60,000 nt of DNA from Liolophura sinensis (lineage: Eukaryota > Mollusca > Polyplacophora > Chitonida > Chitonidae), in contig NC_088300.1 of assembly GCF_032854445.1 (NCBI RefSeq), positions 53,296,984-53,356,983 of the forward strand, read 5' to 3'. Under the pieces are notes generated by a model that had not been told where the DNA came from, searched no databases, and saw nothing but the letters and a program-made list of their open reading frames with translations. The position numbers were made by a program, and so were the translations under genes. This document shows, one piece after another, positions 1 to 13,200 of this stretch (position 1 is the first letter of the stretch; every line of letters begins with the position of its first letter).

Positions 1-487
1 TCGCACGCCAGTAAAAGTGGTCTTCAACCAAAGCAAGGCGGTGCAAACAGCTTCGTCAGCGCCGTTTCCACCAAAAATGTGAACGTGGGAAAAAGATTAA
101 CCATTAAATAGGGATTTCGCCAAGTTTCCTGGCCTGTGTAAACAAGGTAAGGTCTGTTGCCTTCTCTTATTTGACAAGTGCTAGTAAAAGGTGCAGAAAA
201 AATATCTAAGAATCGCTGTGAAATTATGTGTGAATTTTTCCTGAAACGATCACATACTGGATTAAATATGCGTGAATACAACTGCGTGAACGAGGCACTG
301 AGACTTAAAATAAATAAATATGCATCTTATATGAGAAGTTTTGAAAAGTGGCTGTGCTATCGAAATATATCGTGAACTCGACAAAGTTTCCCGTTTTCTC
401 CATGAAGGACCCTCTAGCAAGGTGTAGTGATAATATTACTTAGTTACAGGCAAGGCGTTTTTGATTTCTGTTATCCGTTAAATTATA
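1..487. other. No gene recognised at left edge
   Basis: I see no convincing gene here. A plus-strand frame is open from the window edge to a TAG at 115-117, but it has no recognisable motif and no visible splice acceptor. CpG dinucleotides look somewhat commoner in roughly the first 1.6 kb than in the introns further right, so this could be the edge of another locus. Confidence 0.3.
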
Positions 488-625
488 TTGCTTGATTCTT
501 ATTTAAGGCCATACTCAAGCAATTTTCACTACTACCGTGGCAGTCAGTATTTAATTATGAAGGAAACCGGGGTGCCCGGGGTAAACCATTGACCTTGATA
601 GGCAAATTTCTGACGAACCTTCCCA
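488..625 (-). mobile_element. Degraded 3' part of tRNA-derived SINE
   Basis: Compared with the intact copy at 41992-42258, this stretch keeps diverged versions of the tail, the CCATACTCAAG segment, the GGCAGTCAGTAT segment and GAGGAAACCGG-like core. The tRNA-like head is not clearly present. It is an old copy in minus orientation. Confidence 0.55.
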
Positions 626-3600
626 AATGCGACATAGAAATATCCACACCCTACTTGCACACATGCTGTGAGAGCGAGGGAATCTATCAAGTCCCTTCTC
701 AAGGCCCCACTTGAACCTGAACCTCGTGTGTCCGAGTGACTTCAAGGGTTGCGGTTAGACGACTTGAAATAGCCGTAACAGTAAGCAGAAGAAAGGGGTT
801 TGCTTGTCACTAATGTCTACGATACTCTACAGGGTAAAAAGTCATTCACACAACCTCCAATCAGAACCCGGCTCTGTCCATACTAAAATATATATAGTAG
901 CGATTCGGGATGCCCTTCTGTAGGTCGTTCCAAAATTCAATGTGTCTCTTCTTGGACATACTTCCATTCTTTAGATTTTCCTCTGTCCTTTCATACTAAC
1001 ATAGCATTCGTTACTTCAGCTAAACGCTCAGTTGAATTTAAAAGCCGGTCCGATCGTAAATCCCGCACCATGAATCGTTAAGTTACCCCTGTGAAGCTAG
1101 ACAGGACAAAGGCTTGTATGGATTCGATCTCGTCACCTCTAATAAATTAACAAGTTACCAGGATGGTATTTATCGTGTAAGTATTTTGATATAATTATAT
1201 ATAATATACTGCTGCACTCTGCTTTAGACGACATATTCTTCTACGTGCCGACTGGGAGACGGGAGTAAATGCTGTCTGCTCCCATTGCCCACTGTGGAGC
1301 TATCGAGTTACTGGCCCCTTGGTTCACTTGACATGCCTCTTGCCAGAGCTTCTCGTGCAAATTCATGTAGGCCTAGATGTGGGCCTATCGTATAGCTCGG
1401 TAATTATGGGTGTTTAGAAACAGATAAAAAAAAAAACTACATAAATTGAAGCTTGCCTTCGGACGTACAGGGTTTTAGACTGACATACACAAACATGCCT
1501 AGCAGGGTATCAGCATTAGCTAGTGTTAACGGCGTACCTGTACATGTAATCGTTTATCGTCTCTTTGACCGGAAATCATACCCTGCAGCGCCACCTACCG
1601 TCTACCCAACAAATTTTACGTGTATTACCTCCTCTTGACTATCCAATACAACAAATCTCACAAAGTAAACGGTAAACAGAGTTTGAGACATATTTTAATT
1701 TATTACATTGATATTACCACAGCAGATGAACAACAAGTGTCATGTGTAAATGAAGACAAAAAAAAAATATGACGGTATGGATAGCTCTAACCCAGCAAAT
1801 TTGCTTCCATTTGGCCTACTGCCAGCTGAGTTCAGAAATCATAAATAACATACTGGTAATACAAAAATAAACAATACACTTAACTACATCACCTTGATGA
1901 AATCTTAATAAACAATAAGTTTTCATGTATAATGAATATATGTGTAGATAATAATTAAAGAGATGGGTAAATATCACATAAAACTGCTTGTACTTAAGTA
2001 ACTGTAGATTTAGCAAATGTGGAACACCACATGGACGGAAAATAAATGTCAATATCATGAATAAGAATGGTGGATAATTTGAAAAATGGAATATATAATG
2101 ATATATATAACACATGTAGTCTTTACTTACACAAAATAGTATGTGAAAAACAAAAACTCATTAAGATTATGACAATAGTACTGGAATGACAATGTATGAT
2201 ATAATTCAAGTTACACATGACAAAATGTGATTGAACAATAAAATACATAACAAACTGAATAGACAAAAGCAGATAACAATGACAAATAAAACTTAATTAC
2301 AGATAAAACATACAGAAACATATCAATGTAACGTTGGTGGTCTTTTCCAAAATCTGCATTTGCCTCAATGTGTATCCACATGACCTAAAACTGCAATACA
2401 CTCGGCTAAAAACAGCAGTAGATATAACAAGGCACCGTATCACAGGGTAGCTGTAAATATTATTGTTGACATTCAGAAAATATGAACATGTATGCCAGTC
2501 TTGACTGGGAAAACTTCCAGCATGGAAAAAATGAAGAGTTATCCTCTGGACAAAACACATGCAAAATATACACACCAAGCACTTCTTCCTCAGGTACAAA
2601 TATAACCAGCTACACACAATTATCTTTACATTTCACTTTCCTATGATCACAATACAATGAGTCTAAGGACACCTTGTACACAGTTCAAACCAATTGTTAT
2701 ATGACTAGCTGCATCTATTAATATTTGCATGTGACACCAAGAACATTATAGACTAATCCTAGAAAGTTTCATTTTCTTGCAGTAAAAAAGATGTTAGCTT
2801 AGACAACATAATTTTCAAACTGAATACACTATTTACCTGTCAGTGACTGGACAACCTTGTGGTACATGACGTATTTCCAGGTTTTCTTTCATCTTTCACA
2901 AAGACAGATTAAGCTTAGTCCAAATTATATGTGAACATAGTCTCCATGCAAACATTCTATATATCACAGGGAATCCTGTATGTATATACATTTATACAAA
3001 AATAGCAATGATTTCCACAATGTTAGGTCTTCTTTGAGGTATGCCTGAGATGAACCTGTCTGGGGTGGCGTGATAAAGGCAGAAAATGTCTGGCTGCTGG
3101 GTTTTGGTGTTCAATTGTCTCTGAATGGCCATGTGTTATCATCAGGGAGATCTTGGCAGGAGCAGCTCCTAGCAGGGAAACAAAAAACATCAAATACTTT
3201 TCAGATGAGCAAAAGTGATGTTTTTGGCCTACACAGGAAGTGTGTCGTATTACAGACACGCATTGCAAATATTTGAAGTTCCCCATAGTTAGTATGACTG
3301 CATCAAGAACTTAACTGAGATAACCACAGCAGCAAACAGGACTCAGGCAGTACATATTTGAAGTCAGATATAGGGGCTGCAGTTTTATCACTTGCTCAGG
3401 GAGTTTCAGTTTCAAGACTTCTAGGAACATATCTTCACTATGTGAAAAAATCCATTGACTTACCTACAAGCTCTCTCTTACTCTGTCTGCCTGATTTTAA
3501 CCTTGAAAATGCCTGAAGTGTAGATGAAACACACAGTTTACGGATGGTATGGACAAAAAATATAACTATGTATATGTATATTGAGAAAGAAACCTGTAAA

Positions 3601-3980
3601 TTCAATATCTACTTATTTAACAAAGAAATGGGTGTAGTAAAAGCTGCAGATGAACTAGTGATACTGGATTCCATTTTGCAGTGTCACTGATGAAAGGTTA
3701 TTCAGCTGTGGGGAGAGCAATGCTTTGTCAATAGGAGCAAGGTTCTCACATTTTAATGTTGATATGTTAAAGCATGCCCACAGCAAATTTCCTTTTTTAA
3801 ACCAGACCATCAGTCTGTTATTTGTAAAACTGTAAATGATAGGAATGTGAAACACAGAGTCAAAAATAATATAATGAAAATAAACCGAAAATCTGTCCAT
3901 GAATAAAAAAAGATAAATAGAAAAACATTAGATGAATTTATAAAAAAGATCTTCATGTGATTTTATTTTTTTATATATTT
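626..3980. other. Downstream flank of carboxypeptidase gene; no gene seen
   Basis: This AT-rich stretch has only short, unconvincing open frames on both strands. Its right end should carry the 3' UTR of the minus-strand carboxypeptidase gene, whose stop is at 3981-3983. On the minus strand there is an AATAAA at 3967-3962, very close to the stop, and another at 1704-1699 that would suit a long 3' UTR. Transcript data would be needed to choose. Confidence 0.4.
3962..3967 (-). terminator. Candidate poly(A) signal of carboxypeptidase gene
   Basis: AATAAA on the minus strand, beginning 14 nt after the TAA stop. Its use would give an unusually short 3' UTR, so a downstream signal such as the AATAAA at 1704-1699 is an alternative. 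Confidence 0.3.
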
Positions 3981-4274
3981 TTATGCGGCTGATACCTCTT
4001 TCCTGGAGTGAGTTTCTTCACTGCTGTTCTTTGAAGCACTTGTTGATAGCAGTGGGTTCCATTGTGCATCTGTAGACATCTGGTACTTCATCTCTTGAAT
4101 CTGGGCCTGTTCACCCGCCCACTCCTGGGGAGAGTCCTCATCATCTATCTTGACCTCGGGGCTCACACTGCTCCCTTCACGGCCAGAATCACCTGGGTAA
4201 CTCTCCCTAGTCACTGGTTCTGTATTCACCTCCTCCTTCTGTACATGCAAGTCTTTCATAAGTTTCCGTTCCCT
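3981..4274 (-). CDS. AGBL2/AGBL3: Carboxypeptidase exon 34, C-terminal end and stop
   Basis: Final coding exon (residues 1289-1385), entered in phase 0 after the acceptor CTAG at 4278-4275. It starts with a charged [15 protein letters not shown] segment that continues the helix of exon 33, then becomes acidic and Ser/Gln-rich and ends KEVSAA before TAA at 3983-3981. No domain is recognised. Confidence 0.85.
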   Translation of the reverse strand, partial: RERKLMKDLHVQKEEVNTEPVTRESYPGDSGREGSSVSPEVKIDDEDSPQEWAGEQAQIQEMKYQMSTDAQWNPLLSTSASKNSSEETHSRKEVSAA

Positions 4275-7200
4275 CTAGTAACACAAGTATTAGCTAACAT
4301 GAAGTCCTGACAGTTAAATTGGCCTATAGCTGCAACAATCCTACATCCTGCAGATGGTTGTGGGCTTTCCCCCTTTTCTCACACCATAATACTGGCTGCG
4401 AAGCATTATTCTTGAGTACATCGTAAAACACCAATCAAATAGATTAATAAATAGAGGATATTACACAGTGAAGGTTGGATACCATGAATATGGCTCAAGT
4501 GAGAGATGAAAATGACAACCCATAAGATTCCATTTATAATTCATACTTTGACAACTTGATGATTTTGTGCATTTGAATGCTTTAATATCGAATGTTTTAG
4601 GTGCAGGCCTTCACAGACATACAGTTTACAGACTGACATCGTAGATGAGGTCTTGTAAGACGTTATGTTCTGATGCCTGATGTAGGAGTCACGAAGTTGA
4701 CTACTCTTGTACTATGATGTCATCCCGCCGAGTTCGGTCATAAAACAAAATGTTTCTCGTTTGACGTCACAGCATCTGGATGTTAAATAACTGGGTAATT
4801 ATTACTCGGGGTAATAATGAAAGTGATATCTAACTGAGTGAGATGTCACTTTTGTCAGTGAAGGAAATCCCAACATTTCACCTTTATGGACCCCTGGCAG
4901 CAGATGTCGGATCAACCCTTCACCTGATGATGTTATGTTTCATTCCATTCTCAGCGAAAGTGACTGTGACAACATCACTAAAAATTGACAAATTGGAAAA
5001 AAATATGGGCCCTGGCATTTCTTTGCTCTGCAGGAGATGTAAGTTTTCTCGAACACCCAGTGAATGTAAACAGCAGATTGAGTGATAAATAGGTCATAGC
5101 ATGAAGATATCTAGCATGGTGTATTAAAACATTTTGGCCAGGATTTGCTTGCGACCAATCTCACCTTAACATCCTCCTCCAATTCTGTTGTTAGCTCACT
5201 GATCTCCTCATCTGCCTCCTTCAGCAGACGCTTTATGTACTGACTGTAATTGTACAAACAATCATTTGAACTGTCAGCATGTATATTTATTAATTTATTT
5301 ATTTGATTGGTGTTTTACGCCGTACTCAAGAATATTTCACTTATATGATGGCAGCCAGCATTATGGTGGGAGGAAACCGGGCAGAGCCCAGGGAAAACCC
5401 ACGACCATCTGCAGGTTGCTGGCAGACCTTCCCACATACTGCCAGAGTCAGCATGTATAAGAGGTACAATTATGCACTAATGAATGATTGAAAAAGGGAC
5501 CAAAACTCTGACGTTGTACTATCTGAAATAAGGACCTGCACAGAGTGTAAAAAATTGGGTAAGAAATACTTTGACTTTGAATTACTATGACAACAGTCAA
5601 AGGTTCAAATCCAATAGGGCTTTTCTACACAGTAACCTTTATTACTTTTTTGTTTGCTTAGAACCACTCACATCTCAGCATATACCTGACACATTTCTTC
5701 ACACAACTCATTATTTGACATAAGAAGCAGACTTACAAATAAAAGCGATTCTAGCATTACCTTGTTGAGGGAGATAATTTGGATTTAGCAGCTGATGAGG
5801 GTGACTGCTGCTTTGGACTATCCCTCTCTGTTGTATTGCTAAGCATCCCAAATTGTCCAGCTGACATCATGAGCATATTCTTTTTGAAATTGGGTGATCT
5901 CTCCCTCTGCTCCCGTGGACTGTCTTTCGAGGATTTACACCGGGCAGGTGGTGTGGGCACTTGGGGCTGAGCCTTACATGACTTGGCCTTAACCACAATC
6001 AGTTCTGTTGGGTGAGTGACATGCACATCTTTTCTTACTACAACTTCCCGCCCTCGGTTGCGTGGAGAATATTTCTCCACCCTGGTCGAGCCCATGTCTA
6101 CCAGCTCCCTGGCCTGGGTCAGATGTAGTATACTGTCCGCCTCGCCCCCATCATCACTACACCCCAGGGGAATGTCCAGCTTGGATGTCTTAGCCACAGG
6201 CTTCTTCTTCTGGGATCCATCGGCATCAGCTTGATGGCTTGTAGAGTTTTGTTTGGCATCCTCCACTCCAAAAGCTATTCAAAACCAGGAGAATTAAGGT
6301 CCATGTTCAATTAAGGTAGAAAGACAACTTTGGAAACTAAATTGTTCAACCATTATAAAAACAAGACATATGAACACATATATTATATTATACCTCCATG
6401 ATACCTTGTGATCAAAACATAACCACAAATTTGCTTTACATAAGTTTACATCATCTGAAAGACCATTTTGTGGAGATTTCAAATGTGGTTTTCAAGATTC
6501 TTTTTTAGCATTTTTTTACAGTGGTTGAATAAAGATTGAGGTTCTAGGGTGGACTGTTTGGTCCCTGCTGGACAGGCTGAAACACAGGGGTCATTGTTTC
6601 TTTCTAGTCACTAACTATGCTCTGTTTGTTATGCACATATTTCTAAGTTTAACATGAATATAAATGTAGTACTACATCTATATCTGTATTTAATGTGGAT
6701 ATATAAAAGTTAGATTATTTACTGAACAAAAATTGGTGTCTGTGTGTTTGATCTGGCCCAAAAACATCAAAAACACAACTCAAGGAAATATGACACAAAA
6801 GTGTGCAAATTATTTCTCTTCGCCCCATAGTTATCTTAGAATGTTTCTTACCATGCTCATGCCTGAAACAACATGATCATCTTAAGTTAGAACACAGCAA
6901 GACTAACCATTCAGTTTCTTCTTTTTTCCATTGGACGTCTTCCTGGGTTTTCTTTTAGATGAACTTAGGTCAACTGTCAAAATGCAGAAAAGAGTAATAT
7001 AATAGCAGTAACATGCCATGGATGTGACCTGGAAAATCATAATGCTTTTCCACAAAATTTCATCCATGTCCAAGTTGTTCAGTTTGCCAGATTCTGTGAG
7101 ATCTTTTAAAAGGCAATATGATATCATAAACGAAAAATTTTCATCATCAAAAGTAATAGTGTACAGTGTAGGAAATAAATGAATGCAAAACTTCACCTCA

Positions 7201-10200
7201 ATACATACAGTACTCAACCCAGTTTAACAAAGCTGCGTACCACATTTTTTCATCGTACATTTGTTGTGCAATATTTTATATGTGACTATTACCATATCAT
7301 TGTCCTACAGTATATGTGCGATTATCATACATGTGCAACATCTTAGTAAAACTGGGCCCTGAAGGTGCAAATTTATGGCAATTAATATGCATAAGGAATA
7401 TCCCCCTCATGTTACTGCACATTACATGTATGCAAAACCCCAGGGGCCATTGTTCAACAGTGTATTAGGAATTAAGCCCGGTATTAACTGTAGTCCAGAT
7501 AAAAGTGCCATTTACTTTGCATTGGGATGATACTGGTATTCAGATTTAAGCCTGGATTAACTTTAATACAGTGTTGAGCAACAGGCTCCAGCTCACTATT
7601 AAGTACTTTTTTGAGATACAGCTCATTCTGTCTTCAACACTAATTCTAATACACAATACCCTAAGTCATGAATTTTGTAATTTACAGTCATTAATATGCA
7701 CACCTAATCAACAGAGGAACATCTCCCTCGTTACTGTGCTCTACATATGTGCAAAACCTGAGCTCATTATATGCAGTACTAAAGACATCAACCCTGTATC
7801 TTAACATTTAACACTGCTTTCCCTGTTACTGGACACCGCCAACACCAATGCTCATGGCATGACATAAGTTATGCCTACACATAATAAAGGCGAGCTAATA
7901 ACACCCTTTCCACACCACCACAAATGCACCACCATGCATACACATAATTCACCTGTAAATTATAGTACTTACAGTCTGGTGTTTTGTCACCAGATAGTTT
8001 GGAGCTACTGCCACTTCGCCCTTCATCAGCGACCTCTATACCCTCCATACCTCCAGAGACATGGACCTGACTGTTGGATGACTCTGAGTTGATCGGAGTC
8101 ACAGATGTGATGCGCATCTTAGAACAATTTGGTTTTGGTGGAAGACCATCTGTGAAACATGGATTACCACAAGAATGTTTCAACAGTAGTCATTCAGTTG
8201 GTTTGGTCAAGGAAAAGAATATATGTCATATATATATATATATATATATACATACATATGTCAGATGAAAGTCCATTAACAACTGTGCACAAAAATAGTT
8301 GGCTTAATTTTTTTAGAATTTTTTTAATTCAGTAAAATGCATTTGGAATTTTGGATTCTATAGAGACCTTTTCTGACCAGACTGGGACTAGGGACGTCAT
8401 ATTAGGTTTTTGCCACTTAACACACACAGACTGCAAGATTTCATCCTTTTAAATGAATAATAAAAACAGATCTACGCATGCATTCCTCAACTGGATTTTG
8501 AAATGAACTATTCTCAGGGCTACTACAGACCACCATAGAATCTTATGTTTTGAATGCATTTTACTTGGTTGGTAAAATTCTAAAACAATAAATCAAACTG
8601 TCTATTTTGCTGGACAGTGTTCAATAGTCTTTTATCTGAAAAATACTTCATTTCAGTGTTTTTTTCACCTTCAATATAGCTGTTCTTCTTCTTTTATTGG
8701 GTTTATTTGATTGAAATTTTACATGTATTCCAGGATATTTCATTTTAAGATGGACATCACTATAAATGGGAGGAAACCTGTTGGGTCATTGTGCTGTGCT
8801 AGCATGCTAACAACTAGGCCCCTCATTATGGGAAGACAAAATTAGCTGACCATGCTATAATGCTAAGTTGCATGCAACATACAAGTTTGTTCAAATCAAC
8901 CGGCCAAATCACTGAAGTGCATAAGGTATAAATGTTAACCATAAGTAAATACACACATTGGAGCCTCTAAGTTCACGAAAGATATAAAATGAAATCTGAA
9001 GGCTTTGTTTACAGACATGTTTGAAAGTATGCACAGATGCATTCTATGGCAACCTGTACAGAAAATATGAACGACACACTTACGACCATACCGTAATTCA
9101 GTAGTGCATTGTACTGATTCATGAGGGGGAGGTGTCGTAAGTAAGCCCACAAAGTGTATGACACAACCTTGTTTCATTAATCCTCTGTCACTCACCTGCA
9201 GCCTGCCTCTGCGGGTTCTGTCCGGGGTCCGTCAAGAGTGCAGGAGAGTGTACTGCCTCACCATTGTTTTTACTGCCATCTCCCTACAAATCATATCACC
9301 TGATTTAGTCCTGTGAAAGCATTAAGTCCTCAAGTATGTAATTCAAGATTATCACTTTCAATAATTCAATCTAAACAAACTGAACACGTGTGTTTCCTTT
9401 TCTTTTTCTTAGAACAAAAACAGCTTAGTACGTGACTTCACACTGTGGTGTACTACTGTCAAATAAGTAGTAAGTAGTAAGTCCTACTGTCAGCAGAATT
9501 GAAAATTAAATATATAATTAAATTTAAAAAAATACAACAGATGAACAATTTATTTCTGCAATAGGACTAGAATTAGTCAAACAAGTAGCTTCCCAACAGA
9601 AAAGCTGGGAACATGTACACATAACCCATAGCTTCACCTTCTTCTTGAGGTTCTCAATAAATTGTTCCCTTTCTCGGGAAACAACAATCTCCAACAAATG
9701 GCGCTGAGGTGGAATGCTCTGCAAGACCGCACGATCAGCTGGTAATGCTGAGCTATGATTCATCTGGCCATGAATGAAATTTTCTATGGTGTTTTCAACT
9801 GAAACATTTTAAGGCATTTTAATCAATACTAACCTGTAATTCTGGTATGATACAGATATGCCTCTGAATAAAAACTATAAACAGTTACATTAATAGTTTC
9901 AAAATAGACTGTGCTTACAATGAAAGCAGAATGGTTACATAATACACATATATGTGTATCACCATGAAGCACATTTATACGCATTACCTTATCTGCACTG
10001 AAAAGTTATTTGATTTACCGTACATACCAACTACTCAAAAATTAAATCTTACAGACCAGTTGCATTTCGATTTAATATTGGATGCTGTCATATTAAAGTT
10101 ACATATTGGGATGTTAAGATATTAGGATAAAATTCAAGAAGAGAAAGTAGAAAAAGTCTCCAAGAGGAAGTCTGAGTGCTCAGCAAAAGAAGTGAAAAAC

Positions 10201-13200
10201 ACCACATGAAGTTTATTTCAAAGGTGCCCCATGTATGTGATTAAGGTGCACCATGTATGTGATTAAGTGATTAAGGTGCCCCATGTGTGTGATTAAGTGA
10301 TTAAGGTGCCCCATGTGTGTGATTAAGGTACACCATGTATGTGATTAAGGTACAAAACGAAATGGATTTTCAGATACAATTTTTCCACTTTGCAGCCACC
10401 CCAACTTTTGAAGTGGCAAGATTTAAAAAAAAGACAGCGTTTTCATGAAGTTTAAATGTGAACCACACAAACTCTTCAAGTCCTATGTATTCACAAGCAC
10501 AGACCCATAAAATGCACCCCAGGAGATTATTTCTGAGCCGTAGCAAAAATACAGTATCACCTAAAGAGGCAGTTTACAATGTAGCTTACACCTCAGAAAT
10601 TACACCTCAGAAGAGAATTGACAATGTAGCAGAGAAAATACACCTCTGGACACTTTTATAAGTGTGTAACATAAATACACCTCAGGAGATTTTTTACAAC
10701 CCGGCATCATAAATACACCGCAGGTGACATTTTACAAGCTAACATGAAAATATATGCATGACAAACTTTTTGAAAGGTCATACGCTTAATACAACTTCGG
10801 AGTGTTTTCATAACCAAGTTCCATTAGATACACTTTAGGTGAATGCTTTTATCACTTAACACTCTTGGTACACGTAATGTGACCTATCAGTAAGACACCA
10901 ATTCTTTGCCCATCTCGGTCACGTGTGAAAGCACAGCTGCATTACACTACAGAGAAGACTTGAGACGATAAAATTTTACACAAAGTAAGCTGCAGGATGG
11001 AGCTACATATATGATCTACCTCCTGCTCTCCTCAGATTATTAAGTTTCCTCAGAAAGTTAGCTGCAGTGTCACTGCGCGCTCTCCTAAACCGCTCGTGGT
11101 GACTAGAGGCTGATCGCACCTCACGTGGCACACGGCAACCCACCAGGGCAAGTGCGCTTGGCACTGATTAGAAAATCAAAAGGTAAACAAAAATACAAGG
11201 GTGGAATGTAAAAATTATGATCAATATTAGACATTAATAAATTAAATATTTCAACCAAAACTCAAAACAAGCAAATTAGTAAGTCAAAAGTCAGGAGGTG
11301 GGTAAAACTGAAAAATTAATGTTAACGGTAAAATGAGTGAAATTTAAAAAAAAATAAATGCATTAAATAGAGTGCAAAAGATAAATATATGGCTGAAGTG
11401 AATAACAAATTGAAGCATGCTGCAGGCATAACATAACACATGTATCTTTTTTCCATGAACTCTTACCCTTTTCAAACTCCACTTTTGATTCTTCATGTTT
11501 AAATTCTTCAGCAAAAATAAACAAAACACTAAAATGTATCTTCCAGCTCAGTGAAGTTGCTTCCAAAGAAAGCAAGCCATTGCATATCTTGATCACAGTT
11601 GTTGCTGCTATGGTTAGCACTTTAAAATACAGCCAACAGATACTGATATGCAGTGATGGTGAAGTGGTATTTTGTGTGCGGTCATGCTATTACACAGCTT
11701 ACTTTACTGCTAGAAGTATGTTCCACACACATGGACAATGCCTAGGTGCCCTATAGAAGTGGGAAGAGAAGCTTGTGAAAGGTGAGGTTACCTGGGGGTT
11801 GAAGGCTGCGCAGCTGGTGGCTCATGTACTGTGCAGCTAGTGCCTGCTCATGGTGTGCACACAGACCCTCTATACTAAAGGGTATGGCTGGTAACTTATT
11901 GCCAGAGTATCGGAAATGCGGTGTGGCTAAATAAAGCAATGTTACACTATTATAAGCAAGGTATGTCACAATAAACATAACAATAGAATCAACTAAATAG
12001 CAATAAAAAAAACAAAAAAAATAAAATAAACATACACTTAACAGACAATATACATAATAATTCTTTGATTTTGGGCTAAATTGTCAAGCATTGCCTTATT
12101 TCATAGTTTTTGATCGACCTACATAACTACTGAGTCCAGGCCAAAAAACAGCACATTACACAATCTAACAAAAATGCATCTTCACAAGCAAAACTGCGTA
12201 CTGTAAGGAACTCAGTACATGCCAAATAAACAGCAACAAAACAAAACAAAATAGAAAACACTGAAAATTTCAATACCCTAAGTCAAAGAAAACAGAGTAA
12301 CCACATGGAATCAACTGTCATGTGAAGATCATGAAAATGGATATTATATTTTATTTATTTGATTGTTGTTTAATACCACATTCAGGACTTCTTTACTTTT
12401 GGGCTGAGGCCACTTCATAAATGAAGTGAAAATGTAAATTTCAAGAAAAAAAAATATATCTTACCACTCTCTCTGTCTGGGACATGACCTACATATGAAT
12501 AGAATGTAAAATAATGATTTACTCAGTCTACTATTTCATCTGAACAGAAAGATCAAGTTGTAACTCGACAGCAGTAATTCATGTACAGTCACTTCAATGT
12601 TGGAGCTAAAAATGATAAATGTGAGGATGCTGGATTCATATGCACTTCACTTAAATAATTAAATGTCAAAGGTTATCAACATATCGCTACATGTACTGAA
12701 ACTACTTCATTATGTTGTGATGTTTTCTGGGTTAGAATATTTTTAAAATTTGGGAAAATTGTGAACATACAGAGTTAAATGTGTAGAAACAGGGTCCTTC
12801 CAGCCTACAAATACATGTATAATAATTTATATCTTATCACCACCTACATGATCTATCACATGACTATTGTGAATTCCTTCATGATTTGGTCAATGGCTTC
12901 CTCATACATATATTTATTTATTTATTTATTTGATTTGTGTTTTACGATGTATTCAAGAATATTTCACTCATACGGGTCCAGCATTATGGTGGGAGGAAAC
13001 CGGGCTGAGCCAGGGGGAAATCCCCTAACATCTGCAGATTGCTAGCAGACCTTCCGATGTGCAGCCAGAGAGGAAGCCAGCATGAGCTGGACTTGAACTC
13101 AGAGTGACTGCATTGGTGACAGGCGCCTGGATCATTGCGCCACAATGGCTTGCCAACCCCATAAGCTACAGAGGCCCCTCTTCATGCATAGTTTACAAAA

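Noticed and set aside
1-117. Plus-strand open frame from the window edge to TAG at 115-117
   Set aside because: Thirty-eight codons with no family resemblance and no visible splice acceptor; it could be chance. Kept only as a note.
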